A stretch of DNA of 15,981 bases from an uncultured Prevotella sp. (GTDB lineage Bacteria; Bacteroidota; Bacteroidia; Bacteroidales; Bacteroidaceae). Positions 1 to 6,096 of the stretch are shown here, piece after piece. Each line of letters begins with the position of its first letter. Positions within the stretch are counted from its first letter, which is position 1. The notes under the pieces are model-generated. The model was given only the letters and a program-made list of their open reading frames with translations. It was not told the origin of the DNA and did no database searches. Location of the stretch: the NCBI GenBank assembly GCA_900547085.1, contig URFI01000022.1:1-15981 (forward strand), written 5' to 3'. The position numbers and the translations under genes are program-made.

Positions 1-1517
1 GTAACAGGAAAGCGCGGACTGTCAACATGCTCTTCTTGAATGATTTGCGTCATGCGTTGCACAATTTCAGGGTGTTCTGCTGCCACGTCATGGTCTTCGT
101 GTAGGTCTTTGGGCAGGTCGTAGAGGTGTGGAATGCCTTTGATGACAACCATTTTCCAGTCGCCCATGCGTACTCCAATCTGGTTGGTTTCAGAAAATTC
201 CCAATACAAATGGGCATGTTTCTTTTGTTGTGGTTGTCCTAAAAGCGTAGGAGCGAACGAGATTCCGTCAAAATAGTCCACCTTTAGTTTCTTGTTGGCG
301 TAGCGTTTTTGATAGTTCTTCACTCCCACCAGCTCGCAAAAGGTAGGCATGAGGTCGTAAAAGGCAATTTGCAGGTCGCTTTCCGTGCCAGCTGCAATGC
401 GGTTGCGCCACCGTACAATGAATGGAATGCGGATGCCGCCTTCGTAACACTGTCGCTTCAGACCGCGCAATTTTCCGTCCCTTCCAAAGAATGCAGGGTC
501 GGCTCCGCCTTCCTCATGAGGTCCATTATCGCTGGTGAAGATGACGATGGTGTTCTCTTCCAACCCCTTCTCTTTCAGCTTTTGCATGATTTGCCCCACA
601 TAAATGTCCAACCTTGAAATCATCGCAGCAAATTGAGCGTGGGTGTGTTCGGTAGCGTTATAGCGACTGTGGGGTTGTCCGCCCCATGTTTTGTCCACAA
701 AGAATTTCCGTTTATAATACGCCAAAAGCGAATCGTCGGGCTGTACCAATTCGGCGTGTGGAAGGGTATAAGTAAAGATACCGAAAAAGGGATGCTGGTT
801 GTCTTGCGCGTCTATCCAGTCCATCGCACGCTGATGAATCAAGTCGGCAGAATATTCAGGCCGTTGATTATATAGCTTGCCCGACATGGGGTAGCGGATG
901 TTTTTGTCCAGCACCAATCTGCTGACAGCGGTATCTCCACGCTCACGGCTGTATTCGTTGAGGAAATTGGGATAATACAAGTGTGCCTGGAACTGGCAAA
1001 TATAGCCAAAGAACTCATCAATGCCACGCTTGTCGGGGGTCGACTCAGAGCCTTCGTAGCCACCAGCCCATTTGCCAAACATTCCTGTTCGATAACCTTG
1101 CCTTTTCAAGATTTCTGGCACAATGACGTGGTGGGCATCGTATGGCAGCTGTCCCACTCTTGAATAGTCTTCGTTTTCACCGTATTTCACCATCGGAACA
1201 TCTTTCCAAAATTCCTCGTTTCCACGTACTCGTGTGTGTCCAGTATGCTGCCCTGTCATCATGCAGGCACGCGAAGGGGCACTCACAGGGGCACCTGCGT
1301 AGGCTTGTGTGAACCGCATGCCCTCGGTGGCGAGCTGGTCGATGTGGGGTGTCTCAATAAATGACTGACCGTAGCAGCCTAAGTCACCGTAGCCCATGTC
1401 GTCGCACATGATATAAATAATGTTGGGTTTGACAGGTTTCTTTGCGGTGGTAGCCGTGACAGTGCATCCTGCCAATCCTGTCACAAGAAGTCTAACGTTG
1501 AATTTTAATGGTTTCAT
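1..1517 (-). CDS. Serine-type sulfatase lipoprotein (S1 arylsulfatase family), C-terminus cut by window edge
   Basis: The minus-strand frame from the ATG at 1517 is open to the window edge (about 505 codons), so probably only the last few residues are missing. Residues 1-18 form a lipoprotein signal ending in the lipobox LAGC, with Cys18 the likely acylated residue; no acidic export signal follows it, so a periplasmic-facing location is more likely than surface display. The sulfatase signature SAPSRACMMTG starts at Ser79. This is the Ser form of the C/S-x-P-S-R motif, whose first residue becomes formylglycine; Ser-type enzymes are matured by the radical-SAM enzyme anSME. Metal ligands are visible as Asp39-Asp40 and Asp330-Asn331 (TSDNGPHEEGG), and Lys149 lies in GKWAGG, where many relatives have GKWHLG or GKWGLG. 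The family hydrolyses sulfate esters, in gut and oral Bacteroidota usually on host glycans. The exact substrate cannot be read from sequence. It is transcribed divergently from the M16 protease gene. Confidence 0.93.
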   Translation of the reverse strand, partial: MKPLKFNVRLLVTGLAGCTVTATTAKKPVKPNIIYIMCDDMGYGDLGCYGQSFIETPHIDQLATEGMRFTQAYAGAPVSAPSRACMMTGQHTGHTRVRGNEEFWKDVPMVKYGENEDYSRVGQLPYDAHHVIVPEILKRQGYRTGMFGKWAGGYEGSESTPDKRGIDEFFGYICQFQAHLYYPNFLNEYSRERGDTAVSRLVLDKNIRYPMSGKLYNQRPEYSADLIHQRAMDWIDAQDNQHPFFGIFTYTLPHAELVQPDDSLLAYYKRKFFVDKTWGGQPHSRYNATEHTHAQFAAMISRLDIYVGQIMQKLKEKGLEENTIVIFTSDNGPHEEGGADPAFFGRDGKLRGLKRQCYEGGIRIPFIVRWRNRIAAGTESDLQIAFYDLMPTFCELVGVKNYQKRYANKKLKVDYFDGISFAPTLLGQPQQKKHAHLYWEFSETNQIGVRMGDWKMVVIKGIPHLYDLPKDLHEDHDVAAEHPEIVQRMTQIIQEEHVDSPRFPV

Positions 1518-1590
1518 ATCGTTCGAATAGTAGTTTTTTATATTTGATATGTGGAGGCGGATGAAAAGAAAACACCTTCACCTCACCGAG

Positions 1591-1598
1591 CAAATGTA
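1591..1598 (-). promoter_or_regulatory. Bacteroidota -7 promoter element for the sulfatase gene
   Basis: On the minus strand this reads TACATTTG, a perfect TAnnTTTG match, about 74 nt upstream of the sulfatase ATG. A TTTG at the -33 position (20-nt spacer) is not seen, so the call rests on the -7 box and its position. The implied leader is roughly 65-70 nt. Confidence 0.5.
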
Positions 1599-1694
1599 CA
1601 AAAAAAATGGAGTATGGTGGGAGTGGGAAGCCACTTTTTTTACGTAAGTCAGTTTGGTAGTGTTACGTGTTCCATTCCTTTATTCACTTTCATA

Positions 1695-1761
1695 TTGATT
1701 TCAAAAACAAGATCAAAATCTCAAAAAACTAATTTTTGAAATCAATTTTTAATGAGATTTT
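1695..1761. repeat. Two interleaved perfect inverted repeats in the divergent promoter region
   Basis: The first pair is a perfect 13-bp inverted repeat, TTGATTTCAAAAA at 1695-1707 and its complement at 1733-1745, with a 25-nt loop. The second is a perfect 9-bp pair, AAAATCTCA at 1715-1723 and TGAGATTTT at 1753-1761. The left arm of the second lies in the loop of the first and its right arm lies outside, which is pseudoknot topology. The block lies between the two predicted start sites, so neither mRNA should contain it; a DNA-level operator or an unmapped transcript would be needed. AT-richness raises the odds of chance pairing. Confidence 0.55.
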
Positions 1762-1792
1762 AACACGTATTTTCTTTCTTTTTTTATGACAG

Positions 1793-1824
1793 ATTGATAA
1801 TTTAACAAATAATTTCTATCTTTG
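1793..1824 (+). promoter_or_regulatory. Bacteroidota-type promoter for the M16 protease gene
   Basis: The -7 box TATCTTTG is at 1817-1824 and matches TAnnTTTG perfectly. A near-consensus -33 box, ATTG at 1793-1796, lies exactly 20 nt upstream. Transcription would start near 1831, giving an AT-rich leader of about 35 nt without a Shine-Dalgarno sequence. Confidence 0.7.
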
Positions 1825-1865
1825 CAGACAAACAAGAAGTTTCATTTTATAAAATTATTTCACCT

Positions 1866-4682
1866 ATGAAAATCAGACATCTTTTTAGTGCTTTGCTTCT
1901 GTTGTGTGCAGGTATGCTGCATGCTCAAATGCAGATGCCGCCCGTACCGGTAGACACTGCTGTGAGAATGGGTAAGCTCGACAATGGCTTAACCTATTTT
2001 ATTCGTTACAACAACTGGCCCGAACACCGTGCAAACTTTTATATTGCACAGAAGGTGGGGTCCATTCAAGAGGAAGAAAGCCAGCGAGGATTGGCGCATT
2101 TCCTGGAACACATGGCCTTTAATGGCAGCGACAACTTCAAAGGTAACGACCTCATTGAGTACCTTCGCTCCATTGGTGTGGAGTTTGGTAGCGACCTCAA
2201 TGCTTACACCTCCATCGACCAAACAGTTTACAACATTGACAATGTGCCCACTACCCGACAGAGTTCGCTCGACTCTTGCTTGTTGATATTGCGCGATTGG
2301 TCTACGGGTTTAACACTCGATCCAAAGGAGATAGACAAGGAGCGTGGTGTGATACATGAGGAATGGCGACTACGTACCAGCGCACAGAGCCGCATGTTTG
2401 AGCGTAATCTGCCCAAACTGTATCCGGGAAGCAAGTATGGTGTGCGTTATCCTATCGGTCTGATGAGTGTCGTAGACAACTTCTCGCCCAAGGAATTGCG
2501 CGACTATTACGAGAAATGGTATCATCCTTCTAACCAAGGCATCATTGTGATTGGCGACGTAGACGTTGATCATACCGAGGCCATGATTAAGAAACTCTTC
2601 GGTGGTATCAAGAACCCAGCCAACCAAGCTCCTGTGCTTGATGAGCCAGTGCCTGATACAGCCGAGCCAATCGTTATCATTGACAAGGATAAAGAGCAGC
2701 GAACCAACAACGTACAGGTGATGTTCAAGCACGATACTTACCCCGACTCGTTGAAAAATTCCGTTGAATACATCCTCTATGGTTATTTGAAAGGAGCCGC
2801 ACTCAACATGCTGAACGATCGCTATACCGAAGCAGCACAAAAGGCAGACTGTCCATACGTGGGTGCTGGAGCCAGTGATGACAACTATATTTTTGCTAAG
2901 ACGAAAGATGCGTTCAGTATCTTTGCCCAACCCAAAGACCCCTCTCAACTTGCCGCTTCGCTCACCGCAGCCGTGGTAGAAGCCCGTCGTGCAGTCGAAT
3001 TTGGATTCACCCCGACCGAATACGATCGCTATAAAGCCGACCTGTTGAGTAGCCTTGACAAGGCATACAGCAACAAAGACAAGCGCAAGAACACGCAGTT
3101 TTTCAACGAATGTCTGGGTTATTTCTTGACCAACGAGCCTATGCCGTCCATCGATTACACCTATCAATTGATGAAGCAGATGGTTCCAGCCATTCCAGTT
3201 GAGGCGGTCAACGAATACATGAAGCAGCTGATTCCCAAGAACGACATTGTCATTGTGAACTTTAACAACGAGAAAGAGGGTGCTGTGTATCCAACCCGTC
3301 AAGAACTGCTCGCAGCCCTTCAAACGGCTAAACAACAGCAGGTAACGGCATACGTTGACAACGTGAAGAACGAACCGTTGATTACGAAAAAACCGATCCC
3401 TGGAACCATCAAGAGTGAGAAGAAGAACGATAAATTGGGGTACACAGAGCTGAAACTGTCTAACGGTGCGACGGTTGTACTCAAGCATACCGACTTGAAG
3501 AAGGATGAGGTGCTGCTGTCGGCAGAGGGCTTTGGAGGCTCTTCGTTATACGGTGAGAAGGATTATCTCAACGCCAAGATGTTTGATGAAGTGATTGCAA
3601 ATAGCGGATTGGGACAGTTCTCGCTGACCGAACTGAGCAAAGCATTGGCTGGTAAGATAGCCAATGTCGACCTGTCATTGGGCTTTAAGAATAGCTCGGC
3701 ATCGGGGTCATCCACGCCCAAGGATGTAGAAACGATGCTGCAAATGCTGTATCTCTACTTCACTGGCATCAACAAAGACCAGAAATCGTACGACAACCTC
3801 ATCAGTCAGTACAAGGTAAGTCTGAAAAACCGCGCGCTCTCGCCGGAGGTGGCCCTCTCTGATTCGCTCACGGCAACGATGTACGGGCACAATCCACGGT
3901 TGACTCCTGTCAAAGCAGATGACCTGCCAAACGTATCTTACGACCGCATCTTGGCCATGGCTAAGGAGCGTACAGCCAATGCGGCAGCATGGACATTCAC
4001 CCTCATAGGCAACTATGACGAGGCTGCCATCCGCCCCTTGATTTGTCAATACATAGCCAGTCTGCCCTCACAGAATAAGATTGTGAAGGGACATCGCGTG
4101 ACCTTCCTGCAGAAAGGCAAGATAGACAACACCTTCAAGCGCAAGATGGAAACACCTAAGTCAACGGCTTATAAGATATGGTACAACGAAGACATGCCTT
4201 ACACCGTGGAGAATGATGTTAAAGCATCCATCGCCGGACAGGTGTTGTCGATGGTTTATTTGCAGAAGATTCGTGAGGATGCTGGTGCAGCCTACTCGTG
4301 TGGGGCGCAAGGTGCGGCAACCATCGACGATGATTACCACGTGATTCAGTTGCTTGGCGTTTGTCCCATGAAGCCAGAGAAGAAGGATTTGGCCCTGAGC
4401 ATCATGGAGAGTGCCGTGCAAGAGCTTACCAAGACGGTGGATGCCACGATGGTTGATAAGATTAAAGCCGTGATGCTGAAGCAGGCGGATGATGTGGCTA
4501 AGACCAACCGTTATTGGAATGGTGTGGTGGATTTGTATCGTAAGCACGGTATTGACACGCACACAGATTATAAGCAGGTGATTAGCGCACAGACACCACA
4601 GACCATCGCCGCCTTCATGAAAGAATTTCTGAAGGCTGGAAACTACATCTCGGTAACCATGTTGCCGGAAGAAAAGAAGTAA
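1866..4682 (+). CDS. Secreted M16 family (pitrilysin/insulinase-like) zinc metallopeptidase
   Basis: The 938-residue product begins with a Sec signal peptide (residues 1 to about 20, ending LLCAGMLHA). The Cys in it has no proper lipobox, so a soluble periplasmic or exported protein is likely. The inverted zinc motif HxxEH is HFLEH at residues 78-82: His78 and His82 bind zinc and Glu81 is catalytic. Glu159 in DKERGVIHEEW, 77 residues after His82, fits the third ligand. The length is right for a full M16 protein of four homologous subdomains, with the active N-terminal pair at about residues 30-400 and the inactive C-terminal pair at about 520-920. Family members form a clamshell and degrade peptides. 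The ATG at 1866 is supported by the signal peptide and the promoter. The gene is alone in its transcript, bounded by its own promoter and the terminator at 4759-4795. The natural substrate is unknown. Confidence 0.95.
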   Translation: MKIRHLFSALLLLCAGMLHAQMQMPPVPVDTAVRMGKLDNGLTYFIRYNNWPEHRANFYIAQKVGSIQEEESQRGLAHFLEHMAFNGSDNFKGNDLIEYLRSIGVEFGSDLNAYTSIDQTVYNIDNVPTTRQSSLDSCLLILRDWSTGLTLDPKEIDKERGVIHEEWRLRTSAQSRMFERNLPKLYPGSKYGVRYPIGLMSVVDNFSPKELRDYYEKWYHPSNQGIIVIGDVDVDHTEAMIKKLFGGIKNPANQAPVLDEPVPDTAEPIVIIDKDKEQRTNNVQVMFKHDTYPDSLKNSVEYILYGYLKGAALNMLNDRYTEAAQKADCPYVGAGASDDNYIFAKTKDAFSIFAQPKDPSQLAASLTAAVVEARRAVEFGFTPTEYDRYKADLLSSLDKAYSNKDKRKNTQFFNECLGYFLTNEPMPSIDYTYQLMKQMVPAIPVEAVNEYMKQLIPKNDIVIVNFNNEKEGAVYPTRQELLAALQTAKQQQVTAYVDNVKNEPLITKKPIPGTIKSEKKNDKLGYTELKLSNGATVVLKHTDLKKDEVLLSAEGFGGSSLYGEKDYLNAKMFDEVIANSGLGQFSLTELSKALAGKIANVDLSLGFKNSSASGSSTPKDVETMLQMLYLYFTGINKDQKSYDNLISQYKVSLKNRALSPEVALSDSLTATMYGHNPRLTPVKADDLPNVSYDRILAMAKERTANAAAWTFTLIGNYDEAAIRPLICQYIASLPSQNKIVKGHRVTFLQKGKIDNTFKRKMETPKSTAYKIWYNEDMPYTVENDVKASIAGQVLSMVYLQKIREDAGAAYSCGAQGAATIDDDYHVIQLLGVCPMKPEKKDLALSIMESAVQELTKTVDATMVDKIKAVMLKQADDVAKTNRYWNGVVDLYRKHGIDTHTDYKQVISAQTPQTIAAFMKEFLKAGNYISVTMLPEEKK

Positions 4683-4688
4683 ACAATA

Positions 4689-4742
4689 GGGTGACGGCCT
4701 CACCCCCAACCCCTCCCCAAAAGGGAGGGGAGTGGTTAGCTT
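4689..4742. repeat. C-rich hairpin of a recurrent Bacteroidota intergenic type
   Basis: It contains a perfect 8-bp stem, CCCCTCCC at 4710-4717 and GGGAGGGG at 4723-4730, with loop CAAAA. The surrounding text (GGTGACGGCCTCACCCCC before, AGTGG after) matches from memory a short intergenic motif seen many times in Bacteroidota genomes. No T-tract follows, so it is not a classical terminator, although it sits just after the M16 stop codon. Confidence 0.5.
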
Positions 4743-4758
4743 GTTTGTTCACAGGTAT

Positions 4759-4795
4759 TGCCATTGAACTTGATCAATAGTTCAATGGCATTTTT
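4759..4795 (+). terminator. Intrinsic terminator after the M16 protease gene
   Basis: A perfect 12-bp stem, TGCCATTGAACT at 4759-4770 and its complement at 4779-4790, has an 8-nt loop and is followed directly by TTTTT. It ends the M16 transcript about 80-110 nt after the stop codon. Confidence 0.88.
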
Positions 4796-4821
4796 CATTG
4801 TGGCAGGTAACAATATGTTAC

Positions 4822-4897
4822 GATGCGGACACATCAAAAGATGGGCCAAACGTAGAGGCGCATTTCATCATGTTCCGTCCGCAGTATCGCCCCTACG
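4822..4897. repeat. Inverted repeat with CGTAGGGGCG-type arms
   Basis: CGTAGAGGCG at 4851-4860 pairs with CGCCCCTACG at 4888-4897 with one mismatch and a 27-nt loop. TGCGGAC at 4824-4830 is also complementary to GTCCGCA at 4877-4883; that arm lies inside the loop of the first pair, so the two are interleaved. CGTAGGGGCG-type arms recur in Bacteroidota intergenic DNA from memory; copy number here is unknown. Confidence 0.45.
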
Positions 4898-4925
4898 ATA
4901 CCGTAACTGTTTCATCATATTGAAC

Positions 4926-4967
4926 CAAAACGTCCGTGCTCAAAGCAGAATGTGAATTGTCCTTATT
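4926..4967. repeat. Diverged direct repeat, copy A
   Basis: This 42-nt segment, beginning CAAAACG and containing AATTGTCCTT, matches 5410-5451 at 35 of 42 positions without gaps. Copies A and B are 484 nt apart and lie on either side of the nested palindrome. Confidence 0.55.
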
Positions 4968-5050
4968 TCAACTTCATCACTTTCTCACAAAAAGTTTGTA
5001 ACCTATTGCTCACTTATCTTGTATTTTTCTGTTTGAAAGACGCAGATCTC

Positions 5051-5252
5051 CACGGGCTGAAAGCCCAAAAGCTTATAGCCCAGGGTAACACCCTGGGAAT
5101 GGATTACGTTGTGGAATATGCGCCCTGCAAGGGCAAAAGCGTTTGAACATGATTGTGTTGTGCTTGCTTTTGCCCTTGCAGGGCGTACACTTAATCACAC
5201 GATTACCCAGGGCGCTGCCCAGGGCTGTAAGCTTCTGGGCTTTCAGCCCGTG
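5051..5252. repeat. Nested palindromic element (REP/MITE-like), about 202 bp
   Basis: The outer arms are 5051-5097 and 5206-5252; one is the reverse complement of the other at 41 of 47 positions (29 of 31 over the outermost 31 nt). Each arm carries its own small palindrome: CCCAGGGT / ACCCTGGG (5079-5086 and 5090-5097, perfect) and CCCAGGGC / GCCCAGGG (5206-5213 and 5217-5224, one mismatch). In the centre is a perfect 20-bp inverted repeat, 5121-5140 and 5166-5185 (CGCCCTGCAAGGGCAAAAGC and its complement), with a 25-nt loop. It encodes no protein. The nested layout resembles REP-type or miniature mobile elements; similar GGGCTTTCAGCCC and CCCAGGGCGCTGCCC motifs recur in Bacteroidota genomes from memory. 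No target-site duplication is clear at its ends. Confidence 0.8.
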
Positions 5253-5409
5253 TCATTCTCGTGCCGTTTTTCAATAGAATAAGTTGTGGACTATTTCCTG
5301 ACCTTGACATAACTCCAACCTGTACCTGTAGGTTGCTGATGCGCTGTGTGTTTGAATCAAACCGTGTGACGCAATGATGAAATCAAAAGATTGGAGCGTA
5401 AAAGCGGCA

Positions 5410-5451
5410 CAAAACGCCCATGCCCAAAGTAGAATTTCAATTGTCCTTTTT
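5410..5451. repeat. Diverged direct repeat, copy B
   Basis: This is the partner of 4926-4967 (35 of 42 identical, same orientation). The similarity continues slightly further if a one-base gap is allowed in the T-rich end. Confidence 0.55.
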
Positions 5452-5608
5452 CTTGACAAACGCCTCTTCACCTTTGGCGTATTTGTAAACAACATCCCTG
5501 CTTGCTGTAAATATGGGAAATATGAGGCGGTTTTGTAATGCCTTGTGTGTCATTGTGTTGTGATAAATTGCGGACTTTTCAATCCTCTTTGACACATGTT
5601 TTTCTTGC

Positions 5609-5645
5609 AAAAGCATTGAGATTGGCTGGCAATAGCAATGCTTTT
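5609..5645. repeat. Perfect 10-bp inverted repeat
   Basis: AAAAGCATTG at 5609-5618 and CAATGCTTTT at 5636-5645 are perfect complements around a 17-nt loop. On the plus strand the right arm ends in TTTT, which gives weak terminator character. The surrounding sequence looks like a dispersed Prevotella-type repeat from memory. Confidence 0.4.
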
Positions 5646-5812
5646 ACGCTGCAAACCCATGTGAATGACAGCCCAAACGCATGCAAATAGGCCGTAAGTT
5701 TCGATGTTTTAAACGAAAAATATCGATTTTCTTCGCTTTTCATCCCATTGATGCATCCTGTAAGCATAGTTAATTTTTCTATTTCACCATTTTACACATG
5801 CCGTTTTATAGG

Positions 5813-5834
5813 CACTTTTTTAGGACAAAAAGTG
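5813..5834. repeat. Perfect 8-bp hairpin
   Basis: CACTTTTT at 5813-5820 and AAAAAGTG at 5827-5834 pair perfectly around the loop TAGGAC. It is AT-rich and of unknown role, inside the noncoding stretch before metK. Confidence 0.4.
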
Positions 5835-5944
5835 TCAGCCAAACGAGCCAAAGAAGCATGAAAACAGTTCGGGCATGTCCACTTTTTGCCGTTATCATCT
5901 TTTGGTCGGCGCTTCGCAGAACCATCATTCAAAGGCGTGTAAAC

Positions 5945-6010
5945 ATAGTGTTTCCATACCAAAGGCCTATTGTGAGTAGGCTTCGTTTGGCGAGCATGCG
6001 GAAACGCTAT
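5945..6010 (+). other. Foldable block upstream of metK (candidate structured element)
   Basis: An 11-bp outer stem joins ATAGTGTTTCC (5945-5955) to GGAAACGCTAT (6000-6010), with one G-T wobble. Inside it CCAAA (5959-5963) pairs with TTTGG (5986-5990), and within that GCCTA (5965-5969) pairs with TAGGC (5977-5981). The block ends about 50 nt before the metK -7 box, so it would be in the mRNA leader only if transcription starts further upstream. It does not match any SAM riboswitch class I can recognise. Confidence 0.4.
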
Positions 6011-6058
6011 AAAGGAGTTAAAATAAAGCAGATGCGTGAAAGATTGTGTTTTTTTTGC

Positions 6059-6066
6059 TAACTTTG
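6059..6066 (+). promoter_or_regulatory. Bacteroidota -7 promoter element for metK
   Basis: TAACTTTG matches TAnnTTTG perfectly and lies 30 nt upstream of the metK ATG at 6097. The -33 position has no TTTG. Because the box is inside the upstream in-frame extension of the metK frame, it argues against translation starting at 6046. Confidence 0.6.
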
Positions 6067-6096
6067 CATGTTCAACAAACAACAAGAATTATAGAT

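Larger units (their letters stand above)
1518..1865. other. Divergent intergenic region between sulfatase and M16 protease genes
   Basis: This 348-nt AT-rich gap holds a -7 element for each flanking gene (listed separately), two interleaved inverted repeats (1695-1761), and a small hairpin plus T-run at 1622-1641 (AGTGG, loop GAAG, CCACT, then T). The possible 62-codon frame at 1551-1739 crosses all of these and resembles no protein I know, so I do not call it. Confidence 0.7.
4683..6096. other. Gene-poor, repeat-rich intergenic region (about 1.4 kb)
   Basis: No convincing protein gene lies here. The contents are a C-rich hairpin, the M16 terminator, a CGTAGGGGCG-type inverted repeat (4822-4897), diverged direct repeats (4926 and 5410), a ~200 bp nested palindrome (5051-5252), smaller hairpins (5609-5645 and 5813-5834), a foldable block (5945-6010) and the metK promoter. 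Short frames at 4758-4955 and 4952-5146 run through these repeats and show no protein-like character. Two minus-strand frames at 5579-5767 and 5792-6085 are discussed as a finding. Confidence 0.7.

Noticed and set aside
1622..1641. Terminator-like hairpin (AGTGG, GAAG loop, CCACT, T-run) on the plus strand between the divergent genes
   Set aside because: Only a 5-bp stem, and no plus-strand gene ends upstream of it; it could only stop antisense RNA, for which there is no evidence.
2370..3488. Long minus-strand frame of 372 codons inside the M16 gene
   Set aside because: It is antisense to a clearly conserved M16 protease, has no recognisable domain or promoter, and such frames arise easily opposite GC-biased codons.
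4758..5146. Two short plus-strand frames (65 and 64 codons) in the M16-metK gap
   Set aside because: They run through the terminator and inverted repeats, and their composition is not protein-like.
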